64,000 nucleotides of DNA from UBA7067 sp051880615. Lineage in GTDB: Bacteria > Bacillota > Clostridia > Oscillospirales > Acutalibacteraceae. A program made the position numbers and the translations under genes. The stretch spans positions 62,001 through 126,000 of the forward strand of contig JBJEOH010000028.1 in the NCBI GenBank assembly GCA_051880615.1. The letters run 5' to 3'. This document shows positions 8,988 through 16,910 of the stretch, one piece after another (within the stretch, counting starts at the first letter, position 1; each line of letters starts with the position of its first letter). A model generated the notes under the pieces. The model was not told where the DNA came from, made no database searches, and saw only the letters and a program-made list of their open reading frames with translations.

Positions 8988-10168
8988 CAGTCTTCAACCA
9001 GAATGTCAATGTTTGCTTTTTTTGCGGCTACAGAACTTCTCTTTGCTGCTCGCTCGCTATCTTCGTCGGTTGTCGGGATTTCAGGCTCCTTCTCCTCTGA
9101 AGCTTCCGCTTTAGCCTTTGTCTTTGATGGTTTTGCAGGAGTACCGCTTGATGCTTTCAGACATTCAAGAAGCTTTTGCTCAATTTCCTGCGCAAGCTCG
9201 GGGTTGTCTGTAAGAAGCTGTTTAACATTGTCACGGCCCTGTCCGAGTCGAGTGCCGTCATAGCTGAACCATGCGCCGCTTTTTGCGATAACATCGTTTT
9301 CAACCGCAAGGTCAAGAAGCTCGCCGATTCTTGAAATGCCCTGACCGAACATAATGTCAAACTCTGCCTCTTTAAACGGAGGAGCGACCTTGTTTTTAAC
9401 GACCTTTGCCTTTGTGCGGAATCCGGTTCTTTCACCGTTCGCCTTCAGAGCCTCGCCTCTGCGAACCTCAATTCTTACAGAAGAATAGAATTTCAGCGCA
9501 CGACCGCCCGGAGTAACTTCCGGGTTACCGTAAACAACGCCGACCTTTTCACGAAGCTGGTTGATAAAGATTGCAACGCAGTTTGATTTAGCAATAGCTC
9601 CGGTAAGCTTACGCAAAGCCTGTGACATAAGTCTTGCCTGAACACCGACATGAGAGTCGCCCATTTCGCCCTCAATTTCCTGCTTTGTAACAAGAGCCGC
9701 AACCGAGTCGAGAACTATTACATCAATAGCACCGGAACGCACCAACGCCTCGGTGATTTCAAGAGCCTGCTCGCCTGTGTCCGGCTGGGAAACAAGCAGA
9801 GAGTCAATGTCAACGCCGAGAGCAGTTGCATATACAGGGTCAAGGGCGTGCTCAACATCAATAAAGGCAACATTGCCGCCGTTTTTCTGTCCCTGTGCTA
9901 TACAGTGAAGTGAAAGCGTTGTTTTACCCGATGATTCGGGTCCGTATATTTCTACAATTCTTCCTCTTGGAAGTCCGCCGATGCCGAGGGCAATGTCGAG
10001 CGAAAGACTTCCCGTAGAGATGTGGTCAACATTTAACGAGTTGTTTTGACCAAGGCGCATAATCGCACCTTTGCCGTACTGCTTTTCTATTTGGCTCAAC
10101 GCGGTTTCAAGAGCCTTTTGTTTTTTATCGTCTGTTTTCTTTTCGTCATGCTTTTTTTCAACTGCCAT
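8987..10168 (-). CDS. recA: Recombinase RecA
   Basis: RecA (393 residues) is the strand-exchange ATPase of homologous recombination and the SOS co-protease. It has the Walker A motif GPESSGKTT, the region VIVLDSVAAL, and the DNA-binding loop region FINQLREKVGVVYGNPE. The C-terminal extension (after about residue 330) is rich in Lys, Ala and Glu and longer than in E. coli. GGAGG precedes the ATG. A sigma-A promoter (TTGCTT, 17 nt, TATAAT) lies about 60 nt upstream. I see no GAAC-N4-GTTC LexA box between promoter and gene. Confidence 0.98.
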   Translation of the reverse strand: MAVEKKHDEKKTDDKKQKALETALSQIEKQYGKGAIMRLGQNNSLNVDHISTGSLSLDIALGIGGLPRGRIVEIYGPESSGKTTLSLHCIAQGQKNGGNVAFIDVEHALDPVYATALGVDIDSLLVSQPDTGEQALEITEALVRSGAIDVIVLDSVAALVTKQEIEGEMGDSHVGVQARLMSQALRKLTGAIAKSNCVAIFINQLREKVGVVYGNPEVTPGGRALKFYSSVRIEVRRGEALKANGERTGFRTKAKVVKNKVAPPFKEAEFDIMFGQGISRIGELLDLAVENDVIAKSGAWFSYDGTRLGQGRDNVKQLLTDNPELAQEIEQKLLECLKASSGTPAKPSKTKAKAEASEEKEPEIPTTDEDSERAAKRSSVAAKKANIDILVED

Positions 10169-10223
10169 TTGTGATACCTCCGATTGAGTAAAAGTTTATA
10201 AAATATCAAGAATTTACTTTGTA

Positions 10224-10252
10224 ATTATACAGTAAATACGCATAAAAAGCAA
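10224..10252 (-). promoter_or_regulatory. Predicted recA operon promoter
   Basis: On the minus strand the -35 is TTGCTT (10247-10252) and the -10 is TATAAT (10224-10229), with a 17-nt spacer. It would start the recA-recX-rimO-pgsA-cysS transcript. No LexA-type palindrome overlaps it. Confidence 0.7.
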
Positions 10253-10297
10253 TAAAAACATACCGTCTTAATATGCAAAGAGATTTTTATTGGACAG

Positions 10298-11143
10298 CTA
10301 TTTGTAAAAACCGAATATCGCTCTTTTTGTGCCGCCGAGGTCAAGCTCAAAGCCGATTTTTTCAAAGCCTGCACTGAGCATCAGAGCCTTTACAATGTCG
10401 TACTGTCCCTCGCCAAGCTCAAAGCAGAGCATACCGCTGTGCTTGAGCTTTTTGCTCCAGTTCTTAATTATGCTTTTGTAGAATACAAGACCGTCCTGCC
10501 CACCGTCAAGCGCGGTTTTCGGCTCATACTGCACCTCTGATTGCAGTGTTTTAATCTCGTCGGTTTCAATATACGGAGGATTTGAGATAATTAAATCAAA
10601 AGAGCTGTCGGAAAAATTATCGTAATCGCAAAGCACATCCGTTTTAATAGGCAAAACATTTTCGGCGCTGTGGTAGCTGACATTTTTTTCAAGATATGAA
10701 AATGCTTTGTCGTAAAGCTCCACAGCCGTTACCGTGCAGTCAAGCTCTTTTGCAAGAGTAATTGCTATTGCGCCTGTGCCGGAGCATAAATCGGCTATTT
10801 TAAGGCTCGGTTTATGCTTAAGAGCGCTTATTGCTGCATTAATTACGCACTGCGTATCCTCACGAGGAATAAGCACGCCTTGCCCGACAAAAAAATCACG
10901 CCCGTAAAATTGCCATTTGCCAAGTATATATTGCAGCGGCTCGCCGTCTGTTCGCCTTGCGGTAAGCGCCGAAAGCTCGGCTGTTTTTTCGGGGTCTGCT
11001 GATTCACCGCCGTGCATAATAAGCCCGTGACGGTCAAGTGAGAACACCTGCTCAAACAGGCATAATGCGTCAAAGACGGGAGAATCAACCCCCGCCTTTT
11101 TTAAGCTTTGTTTTGTTTGTGCATAAACTTCATTCAGTGTCAT
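10298..11143 (-). CDS. prmC: Release factor glutamine methyltransferase PrmC (HemK)
   Basis: PrmC (281 residues) N5-methylates the Gln of the GGQ motif in peptide release factors. It has the SAM-binding motif DLCSGTGAIAITLA and the catalytic NPPY within LIISNPPYIETDEI. The N-terminal helical domain (about 1-80) recognises the release factor. It overlaps DUF1385 by 4 nt (ATGA). In many clostridia these two genes sit together before prfA, but prfA is absent here and recA follows instead. Confidence 0.94.
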   Translation of the reverse strand: MTLNEVYAQTKQSLKKAGVDSPVFDALCLFEQVFSLDRHGLIMHGGESADPEKTAELSALTARRTDGEPLQYILGKWQFYGRDFFVGQGVLIPREDTQCVINAAISALKHKPSLKIADLCSGTGAIAITLAKELDCTVTAVELYDKAFSYLEKNVSYHSAENVLPIKTDVLCDYDNFSDSSFDLIISNPPYIETDEIKTLQSEVQYEPKTALDGGQDGLVFYKSIIKNWSKKLKHSGMLCFELGEGQYDIVKALMLSAGFEKIGFELDLGGTKRAIFGFYK

Positions 11144-12129
11144 TTCTTCAGCAAATCTTCTCCGTTTTCAGGTATAACAGCCTGCATTGCCTCAATGGCA
11201 ACCTCTATCATTTTGTCGTCAGGCTCTTTTGTTGTGATTCTCTGCGCCCAGAGTCCCGGAGCTGCAATGATTCTTGTAAGCTTGTTGTCGTGTCTGCCGC
11301 ACAGCTTGATAAGCTCATAGCCGACGCCGCAGGAAAGCGGCAAAAGAAGAATTTTGATTACAGGCCTTAAAAAGCCTATTCCAAATGGTGCAACCGGCAC
11401 AAAAAGACCTATAACTATACCGACTATAAGCATTAAAATCATAAAGCTTGTACCGCAGCGAGGGTGAAAGCGCTTTTGGCGGCGAACATTCTCAACGGTA
11501 AGCTCAAGCTCATTTTCATAGCAGAAAATAGTCTTGTGTTCAGCGCCGTGATACATAAATACTCTTTTCATATCGGACATCTGAGAGCATACGATTATGT
11601 ATAAAAGGAAGAGCGCAATTTTTAAAACACCCTCAAATACGGATTTGCACAATACGGCAAGCTCACCGCCGCCCTGAAAAGCGGGTACAAAATTTGCCGA
11701 CAAATCAAACAAATAAGACGGCAGGAAGAAAAAGAGCGCCAGCGCGAGTGCAACGCCTAAAATTGTGGCGAAAATCATAAGTATTTTCATAAATTTGTCG
11801 CCGAGCTTTTCGTCAATCCATTTCTCAAGCTTTGACTGCTGCTCCTGCTCGTCCTCGGGGATACTGTCGATAGCCTTTTCGGCTGACAGCATAAGTGCCT
11901 TGTAGCTTAAGCGCATTGAGTCGATAAGGCCTGCAATGCCGCGGATAAACGGAACGCGGAAAATTTTATAGCGCTCGGTAAGGCTTTTAAAGGTTAAGTC
12001 CTCGGTGTATATTTTGTCCTCGCCTGTGCGAACCGCAACGGTGGTTCTTTTCGGGCCCCTCATCATTATGCCTTCAATGAGCGCAGAGCCGCCGATGGAG
12101 GTGATTCTTTTTGTATCGTATTTTGACAT
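11140..12129 (-). CDS. DUF1385 (YqhQ-type) membrane protein
   Basis: A 329-residue multi-pass membrane protein of the DUF1385 family. The conserved opening is SIGGSALIEGIMMRGPKRTTVAVR. The middle holds YHGAEHKTIFCYE and RFHPRCGTSFMILML, conserved in this family and rich in His, Cys and Glu. Hydrophobic segments lie near residues 110-140, 165-185, 235-260 and 265-285. Function is not established. The conserved neighbourhood with prmC suggests a link to translation or envelope biology but does not prove one. It lies 12 nt after the histidine kinase, so it is probably in the same operon. Confidence 0.9.
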   Translation of the reverse strand: MSKYDTKRITSIGGSALIEGIMMRGPKRTTVAVRTGEDKIYTEDLTFKSLTERYKIFRVPFIRGIAGLIDSMRLSYKALMLSAEKAIDSIPEDEQEQQSKLEKWIDEKLGDKFMKILMIFATILGVALALALFFFLPSYLFDLSANFVPAFQGGGELAVLCKSVFEGVLKIALFLLYIIVCSQMSDMKRVFMYHGAEHKTIFCYENELELTVENVRRQKRFHPRCGTSFMILMLIVGIVIGLFVPVAPFGIGFLRPVIKILLLPLSCGVGYELIKLCGRHDNKLTRIIAAPGLWAQRITTKEPDDKMIEVAIEAMQAVIPENGEDLLKK

Positions 12130-12141
12130 TATCTTGCTCCT

Positions 12142-13581
12142 TTAATTGTTGTTTGGGTTATCCTCTTCTTTTAAAACAGGGAATACAAGGGTAACGGTTG
12201 TGCCGATGCCCTCGGTACTTTCTATTGTAAGCGAGCCTTTGTGCAGCTGCATTATCTCGTCGGCAACGGCAAGACCTATGCCGCTTCCTCTGATGGTGTG
12301 GTTTGCCTTGTAGAATTTTTCCTTGATTCTCGGCAGATGCTCCGCGGGAATACCGCAGCCGTTGTCGCTTATTGTGATCGTAACATTGTTGTCGTCGCTT
12401 GTTACCTGAATACCGATAACGCCGCTTGACGGCGTATATTTCAAGGCGTTGTCAATTATATTGATAAAAACCTGCTTGATTCTGTTTTTGTCGCCCATAA
12501 CAGGGGGGATAAACTCAGGCTCGTCGTACAGCAGATGTTTGTTTTCGCTGAGTGCGCGCTCTCTGAGCATATATATAGCCTCGTCAAGCTCGGCAAGAAG
12601 GTCAATCTTGTCCATCATAAGCGACATTCTGCCCTCCTGAATTCGTGAGAAGTCCAGAAGCTCTTCAACAATGCCTGTCAGTCTTTCCGATTCACCCACG
12701 ATAACGCTCATACCCTTGTTCATAATAACAGGGTCGTAGGCGTCGCTTGCGCGCATAGTTTCCGCCCAGCCCTTAATGGCTGTAAGCGGTGTTCTCAGCT
12801 CGTGAGAAACAGAGGAGATGAAGTCGTTTTTCAGCTTTTCAGAAGCGGCAAGCTCGCTTGCCATATAGTTTATGCTGTCGCTCAGTTCGCCGATTTCGTC
12901 ATCATACATTTTGTCAACGGTTGTTTCAAAGTCGCCGCCGGCAATTCGCCTTGTGGTAGCTGACATTTCCTTAACGGGAATTACGATTGAGCGTATAAAA
13001 TATGCGCCGGAGTTGATTATGAAATAAATAATCAGAAGTGCGCCGAAGATTATAAGTGAAATTGATACAAATATCTTTCTGTTAGCCGCCTCAAGCGACA
13101 CAACATACCGCACAGCGCCGATTGAGTCGCCGCCGGTTGTTTTAATAACGCGTGTAACCGCCATAACGCTTTCACCGCTGTTGAGTTTGCCGCTCCATAC
13201 GGCAAAGTTATCCTCATGTTCAAGCGCTTTTTGATAATCGGGCATAGTCTCGTTTTCGTCGGGGAAAAAGCCTGTTGATGTTATGATTACCTCGCCGTTT
13301 GAATTGATGACGAGAAGCTCCATAAGCTCCTTGTCGGGGAAAGATTCAACATAGCTTCTGGCTGTCTGGGTGAAGCTGTCGCTGTCTGCCGATAGATATG
13401 TGCTGAAAAAGTTTGTAAGCTCGTTGCTTCTGCCGGCTATGGTCTGCTGGATTCCGCTGTAAAAAAAGCTTTGAATAGCAAAGGAAAGAGAAACGACAAG
13501 AAGCACAATAATAACGAGAAAAACTCCAAGCGTGTTGATTACCCAGCGCTTGGTGATGCTTCCTTTTCTCCATTTTTTCAT
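12142..13581 (-). CDS. Sensor histidine kinase (HAMP, HisKA, HATPase)
   Basis: A 479-residue membrane kinase. Transmembrane helix 1 spans about residues 14-37, an extracytoplasmic sensor domain about 38-168, and helix 2 about 169-190. A HAMP linker follows (to about 243), then the HisKA box SSVSHELRTPLTAIK with the phospho-acceptor His260. The ATP domain shows the N box (INIIDNALKYT), DNGCGIP and GSGIGLAVADE. It is encoded 32 nt after the response regulator and pairs with it. The sensor region is not one I can assign to a ligand. The lipoprotein gene upstream in the same operon is a candidate sensory partner. Confidence 0.94.
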   Translation of the reverse strand: MKKWRKGSITKRWVINTLGVFLVIIVLLVVSLSFAIQSFFYSGIQQTIAGRSNELTNFFSTYLSADSDSFTQTARSYVESFPDKELMELLVINSNGEVIITSTGFFPDENETMPDYQKALEHEDNFAVWSGKLNSGESVMAVTRVIKTTGGDSIGAVRYVVSLEAANRKIFVSISLIIFGALLIIYFIINSGAYFIRSIVIPVKEMSATTRRIAGGDFETTVDKMYDDEIGELSDSINYMASELAASEKLKNDFISSVSHELRTPLTAIKGWAETMRASDAYDPVIMNKGMSVIVGESERLTGIVEELLDFSRIQEGRMSLMMDKIDLLAELDEAIYMLRERALSENKHLLYDEPEFIPPVMGDKNRIKQVFINIIDNALKYTPSSGVIGIQVTSDDNNVTITISDNGCGIPAEHLPRIKEKFYKANHTIRGSGIGLAVADEIMQLHKGSLTIESTEGIGTTVTLVFPVLKEEDNPNNN

Positions 13582-13613
13582 TGTGCTTCCTCCTTTCTGA
13601 TATTTTTCAAGCC

Positions 13614-14339
13614 TTATTTATTCTGCTTTTTCTTGTTTTCGGCGTCCCATTTGTATCCGAGTCCCCATACAGTCACAATATACTGCGGATTGCTCGGCTC
13701 GTCCTCAATTTTCATTCTGAGTCGGCGTATGTTAACATCGACAATTTTTTCCTCGCCGACATATGCCTCGCCCCAAACATGGTTCAGAATATCTGTTCTG
13801 TCAAGAGCTACGCCGGGATTTGAGAAGAAATACTCCATAATCTGAAATTCAACCTGTGTAAGCTCAATCATCTTGCCGTTTTTAAGCAGAGCGCGGTTGC
13901 GCAGGTTCAAAATGAAGTCGCCGGATTCAAGCTCTTCCTTATAGCTTGCGCTGTTGCGCTCCTGAGCAAGCATAACGCGGCGGTGAAGTGAATCTACTCT
14001 TGCTGTAAGCTCAGAGGGGCTGAAGGGCTTTGTTACATAGTCGTCTGCTCCGAGCATAAGCCCTGTTACCTTGTCCATTTCCTGTGTTTTTGCTGTTAGC
14101 ATAATAATGCCGATACCGCCGTTGCGGCTGCGCAGCTCCTTGCACACGGAAAAGCCGTCAATGCCCGGCATCATAATATCGAGTATTGCAACATCAAAAT
14201 CGCCGTTGTGTTCTTCGTATTTTGCAAGTGCATCCTCGCCGCAGTTTGCTTCAACAACATCGTAGCCTGCGCGCTTTAAATTGATAACAACAAAGTCGCG
14301 GATAACATCCTCGTCCTCGCATACTAATATTTTCTTCAT
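13614..14339 (-). CDS. OmpR/PhoB-type response regulator
   Basis: A 241-residue two-component regulator. The receiver domain (1-115) has the acidic pair at CEDED, phospho-acceptor Asp54 in LDIMMPGIDG, the conserved Thr in MLTAK, and Lys in VTKPF. The C-terminal winged-helix DNA-binding domain (about 140-235) includes LTQVEFQIMEYF and VDVNIRRLRMKIE. A TTG at 14348 is open in frame, but ATG 14339 lies 9 nt after AAAGG and is preferred. It is transcribed with the kinase and the upstream lipoprotein. Its targets are unknown. Confidence 0.95.
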   Translation of the reverse strand: MKKILVCEDEDVIRDFVVINLKRAGYDVVEANCGEDALAKYEEHNGDFDVAILDIMMPGIDGFSVCKELRSRNGGIGIIMLTAKTQEMDKVTGLMLGADDYVTKPFSPSELTARVDSLHRRVMLAQERNSASYKEELESGDFILNLRNRALLKNGKMIELTQVEFQIMEYFFSNPGVALDRTDILNHVWGEAYVGEEKIVDVNIRRLRMKIEDEPSNPQYIVTVWGLGYKWDAENKKKQNK

Positions 14340-14372
14340 TTTCAACAACCTTTCATCTTTATTGCATGGAAA

Positions 14373-15770
14373 TTACTTTTTAGTCAGCTTAAGATAGTTG
14401 TGGATTTTGTTGAGTGACATCGCAATTCCCTTTGTGTTTTCGGTTTCAGACGGGATATTGACTGTATAAACAATATCTCCGTAATCGCCGACCTCTATAT
14501 AATCATTATTTTTTGCGTTTGTCCATTCCTGCGCCGAGAAAATTTGTATTGTCAGAAGCTTGTCGCCGAGAGAGCCTTCTGTGTTGCTTTCATCGTCCGC
14601 TTCTTCCTCGTTTTTATTTGCCTGATTCCAGAGATAGAAGGTCAGTGAATTACCGTATATCGACTCTCTCGCCGTTACCTTGCCTTTCCATTCGTCGGGA
14701 ATAATGAAATAATAGCCCTTTTCGGTATTTGTTACGGTGTCGATAAGCGGAGTAAGGGTATTTTTAGAAGGGGTGTAGCTGTTCCATGTGGTCTGGAATG
14801 ATACAAGCTCAAGATTTTCGGTGCTGTTGTGCGGCAGTCGCTGCAGCGTGGGTATATCAATTTTACCGTTTTTATCTATGTCTGTGCATACAGTGTCGCC
14901 GGAAGCACGAACAGTGGGATTGAGCGATGTTTTTTCGTCGCTTTGAACATTGAGTGGATTTGCCAGGTTTGATGTCTTCTTATCCCAATATATAAACTGC
15001 GTTTCGTTTTCTCCGCTAACGCTGTAGGAATCAACAAAGATACCCGAGGTTTCTTTTGTTGCCTTGCCGAATTGCAGGTTTAAATACAGGTTTGCGGAGT
15101 TGCTCATGGCAACTGATGAGCGAGTAAAGATTGAGTTTGAGTCCTCATCATACTGAAGCATTTTTACATTTGCGTCGGAATTTTCACTGACAAGCGAAAA
15201 TACCATAATACTCTGCTTTTTGTCGCCGTCCATATCGGCAAGCATAAATTCATTATATGTATCCTGAATTTTAAGCTCAGCACTTGTCTTTTCCTGCATT
15301 ATATATGCGCTGAGTGTGCAAACGCTGCCGTTTTTGTCGCTCCAGCCAACAATAATGTCATGAGTACCGCTGCCGGTTATGTCGCCGATTTCAACCTTGT
15401 CAACATCAGTGTTGCCGCCGGAATAATCGCCGATGTCCTTCCAGATGCCGTCGAAGTTTTTGATAATAAGTATGCGCGTTGATTCGTCACTGGCAGAGGG
15501 TTTATAAAACACAATAGCCTCATCGGTTTTATCTCCGTCAAGGTCGTGGTTTATGATAGCGCTTCGGTAGGTGCCGTCCTTGGGATATTTCAGCGTGTAG
15601 TCGCCGCCCGCTTTTTCCTCAATTATTTCCTGAATCTGCGCTTTGTCGCCCGTTGTCCTTGGCGGACGCAGCAGGTTTGAATTGTCAAAGCCGCTTGAAG
15701 CACAGCCTGTGAGCATTGAAAGCGCAAGTATTATGGCGGTTGCGGCGATTGCTCTTACCTTTTTATTCAT
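14373..15770 (-). CDS. Lipoprotein with Asp-rich repeat (FG-GAP/VCBS-like) motifs
   Basis: A 465-residue exported lipoprotein. The signal peptide ends in the lipobox LTGC with the lipidated Cys23. The body repeats short Asp-rich loops that look like calcium-binding FG-GAP/VCBS-type blades: DLDGDKTDE, DITGSGTHD, DMDGDKKQS and DIDKNGKIDI, spaced along the first 300 residues. This suggests a beta-propeller fold. I do not recognise a named family. The gene lies between trmB and the response regulator on the minus strand, with 33 nt to the regulator. A role in sensing for the neighbouring kinase is an inference from context only. Confidence 0.72.
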   Translation of the reverse strand: MNKKVRAIAATAIILALSMLTGCASSGFDNSNLLRPPRTTGDKAQIQEIIEEKAGGDYTLKYPKDGTYRSAIINHDLDGDKTDEAIVFYKPSASDESTRILIIKNFDGIWKDIGDYSGGNTDVDKVEIGDITGSGTHDIIVGWSDKNGSVCTLSAYIMQEKTSAELKIQDTYNEFMLADMDGDKKQSIMVFSLVSENSDANVKMLQYDEDSNSIFTRSSVAMSNSANLYLNLQFGKATKETSGIFVDSYSVSGENETQFIYWDKKTSNLANPLNVQSDEKTSLNPTVRASGDTVCTDIDKNGKIDIPTLQRLPHNSTENLELVSFQTTWNSYTPSKNTLTPLIDTVTNTEKGYYFIIPDEWKGKVTARESIYGNSLTFYLWNQANKNEEEADDESNTEGSLGDKLLTIQIFSAQEWTNAKNNDYIEVGDYGDIVYTVNIPSETENTKGIAMSLNKIHNYLKLTKK

Positions 15771-15810
15771 TTGTCCGCCTCCTTTCGGGTCGGTCTGATT
15801 TATTGAAATA

Positions 15811-16482
15811 TTATTTTTTTACAAAGCAGCAATAGGTTGGCTTGCCCATTGCAGTAAACATTTTTTCGTGCTCGGTTTCATAATTTACAAAGCCTTCGGG
15901 TAGGTTTTCCGGTGGTTCGTTATGCAAATCTCTTGATAAAAATATCGTTTTCAAGCCGCACTGCTCAAAGTATTCAAGGCTTTCGCAAAACAGCTCTTCA
16001 TCGTCGGTTTTAAACCGTATTTCGCCGTCGGGGACAAGAAATTGCTTATACATTTCAAGCTTTTTCGGGAAGGTAAGGCGGCGCTTTTTATGTTTGCCGC
16101 GAGGCCACGGATTGCAGAAGTTTATGTATATGCGCTCTACCTTGTCATCGTGGGAAATAATCTTGTCAATTTGCTCGACATTATAAGCGGCAAGAACAAT
16201 GTTATCGACGCTCTTTTTATTCTCATCAAACAGCTTGACAATCGTTCTGCGCGCAACACCGAGCATATCGCTTTTTATGTCTATTGCAAGAAAGTTAGTG
16301 TCGGGATTGTCAAGAGCGCATTGTGCAACAAAGGTTCCCTTGCCGCAGCCAAGCTCAAGATGAAGCGGCTGTTCGGATTTGAAGCAGCTTTGCCATTTGC
16401 CCCTGTAATCACTCGGCTGCTTTGCGTAAAAATCGCAAATATCAAGCTCGGGCTGTGCCCAAGGCTTTTTTCTTATTCTCAT
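15811..16482 (-). CDS. trmB: tRNA (guanine-N7-)-methyltransferase
   Basis: TrmB (223 residues) forms m7G46 in the variable loop of tRNAs. The SAM-binding motif is LELGCGKGTF. The family-specific INFCNPWPRGKHKKRRLTFP carries the conserved NPWPKxRH-like catalytic segment. It is the first gene of a minus-strand unit with the lipoprotein, the two-component genes, DUF1385 and prmC. A TTGAAA/TATAAT promoter lies about 40 nt upstream of the ATG. Confidence 0.95.
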   Translation of the reverse strand: MRIRKKPWAQPELDICDFYAKQPSDYRGKWQSCFKSEQPLHLELGCGKGTFVAQCALDNPDTNFLAIDIKSDMLGVARRTIVKLFDENKKSVDNIVLAAYNVEQIDKIISHDDKVERIYINFCNPWPRGKHKKRRLTFPKKLEMYKQFLVPDGEIRFKTDDEELFCESLEYFEQCGLKTIFLSRDLHNEPPENLPEGFVNYETEHEKMFTAMGKPTYCCFVKK

Positions 16483-16517
16483 ACTAAATTCACCGTAAGT
16501 TTTTTGTTTATCAATTT

Positions 16518-16546
16518 ATTATATCAAAATACTTTTCTGTTTTCAA
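16518..16546 (-). promoter_or_regulatory. Predicted promoter of the trmB-prmC unit
   Basis: On the minus strand TTGAAA (16541-16546) and TATAAT (16518-16523) are separated by exactly 17 nt. They sit just upstream of trmB and face away from the repeat cluster behind them. Confidence 0.7.
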
Positions 16547-16620
16547 TGAGTGGAGAAAGATTTAATAAATAGTTTTCAAGAATTTTTATATTTCACAGCA
16601 GTGAATTAGTGTTTATCTTT

Positions 16621-16715
16621 GTAAAGTTTTATTACTTTGATTAAAAAGGCACAATCCATTGACTTGAATTATTTCATCTATATTATACTTTTGCGCTCTT
16701 GCCGCGCAGGCACTT
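16621..16715. repeat. 95-bp dispersed repeat, copy A
   Basis: This stretch matches, in inverted orientation, 60576-60670 over its whole length, with roughly one mismatch in six. The best-conserved core is around CACAATCCATTGACTTGAAT. The element contains TTGACT and TATTAT spaced like promoter boxes (16 nt), reading on the plus strand here. Its right edge at CAGGCACTT joins a different sequence in each copy. Confidence 0.8.
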
Positions 16716-16850
16716 ACTTTTTTGTCAGAAAAAAGTAAGCAAAAACTGATTCAGGGGAAAGGGATTTCAATTTCCCTTTCCCCTGAAAACCCCAATCCTT
16801 AAAACGACCAAAGGGAGACCCCTCTGGAATCCCCGTTATGCGTTCAGTTT
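16710..16850. repeat. Palindromic intergenic element (two hairpins)
   Basis: Two inverted repeats lie next to each other. The first is CTTACTTTTTT...AAAAAAGTAAG and the second is GGGGAAAGGGA...TCCCTTTCCCC. They are followed by AAACCCCAATCC and a non-coding tail, and no reading frame of note crosses them. The whole gap 16483-16904 holds no gene. It consists of the trmB promoter, repeat copy A, these palindromes and a CTCTCTACT tract. Confidence 0.6.
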
Positions 16851-16878
16851 TGTGCGCTTGTCTTATTATCTGCCACAG

Positions 16879-16910
16879 TCCCTCTCTACTCTTTTTTCTC
16901 TTTACTATTC
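16879..16910. repeat. CTCTCCACT-type intergenic repeat, copy 2
   Basis: A degenerate pyrimidine tract with CCTCTCTACTC and CTTTACTATTCACT. It touches the stop codon of the downstream dehydrogenase (minus strand), so the gene end and the repeat overlap. Confidence 0.5.
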
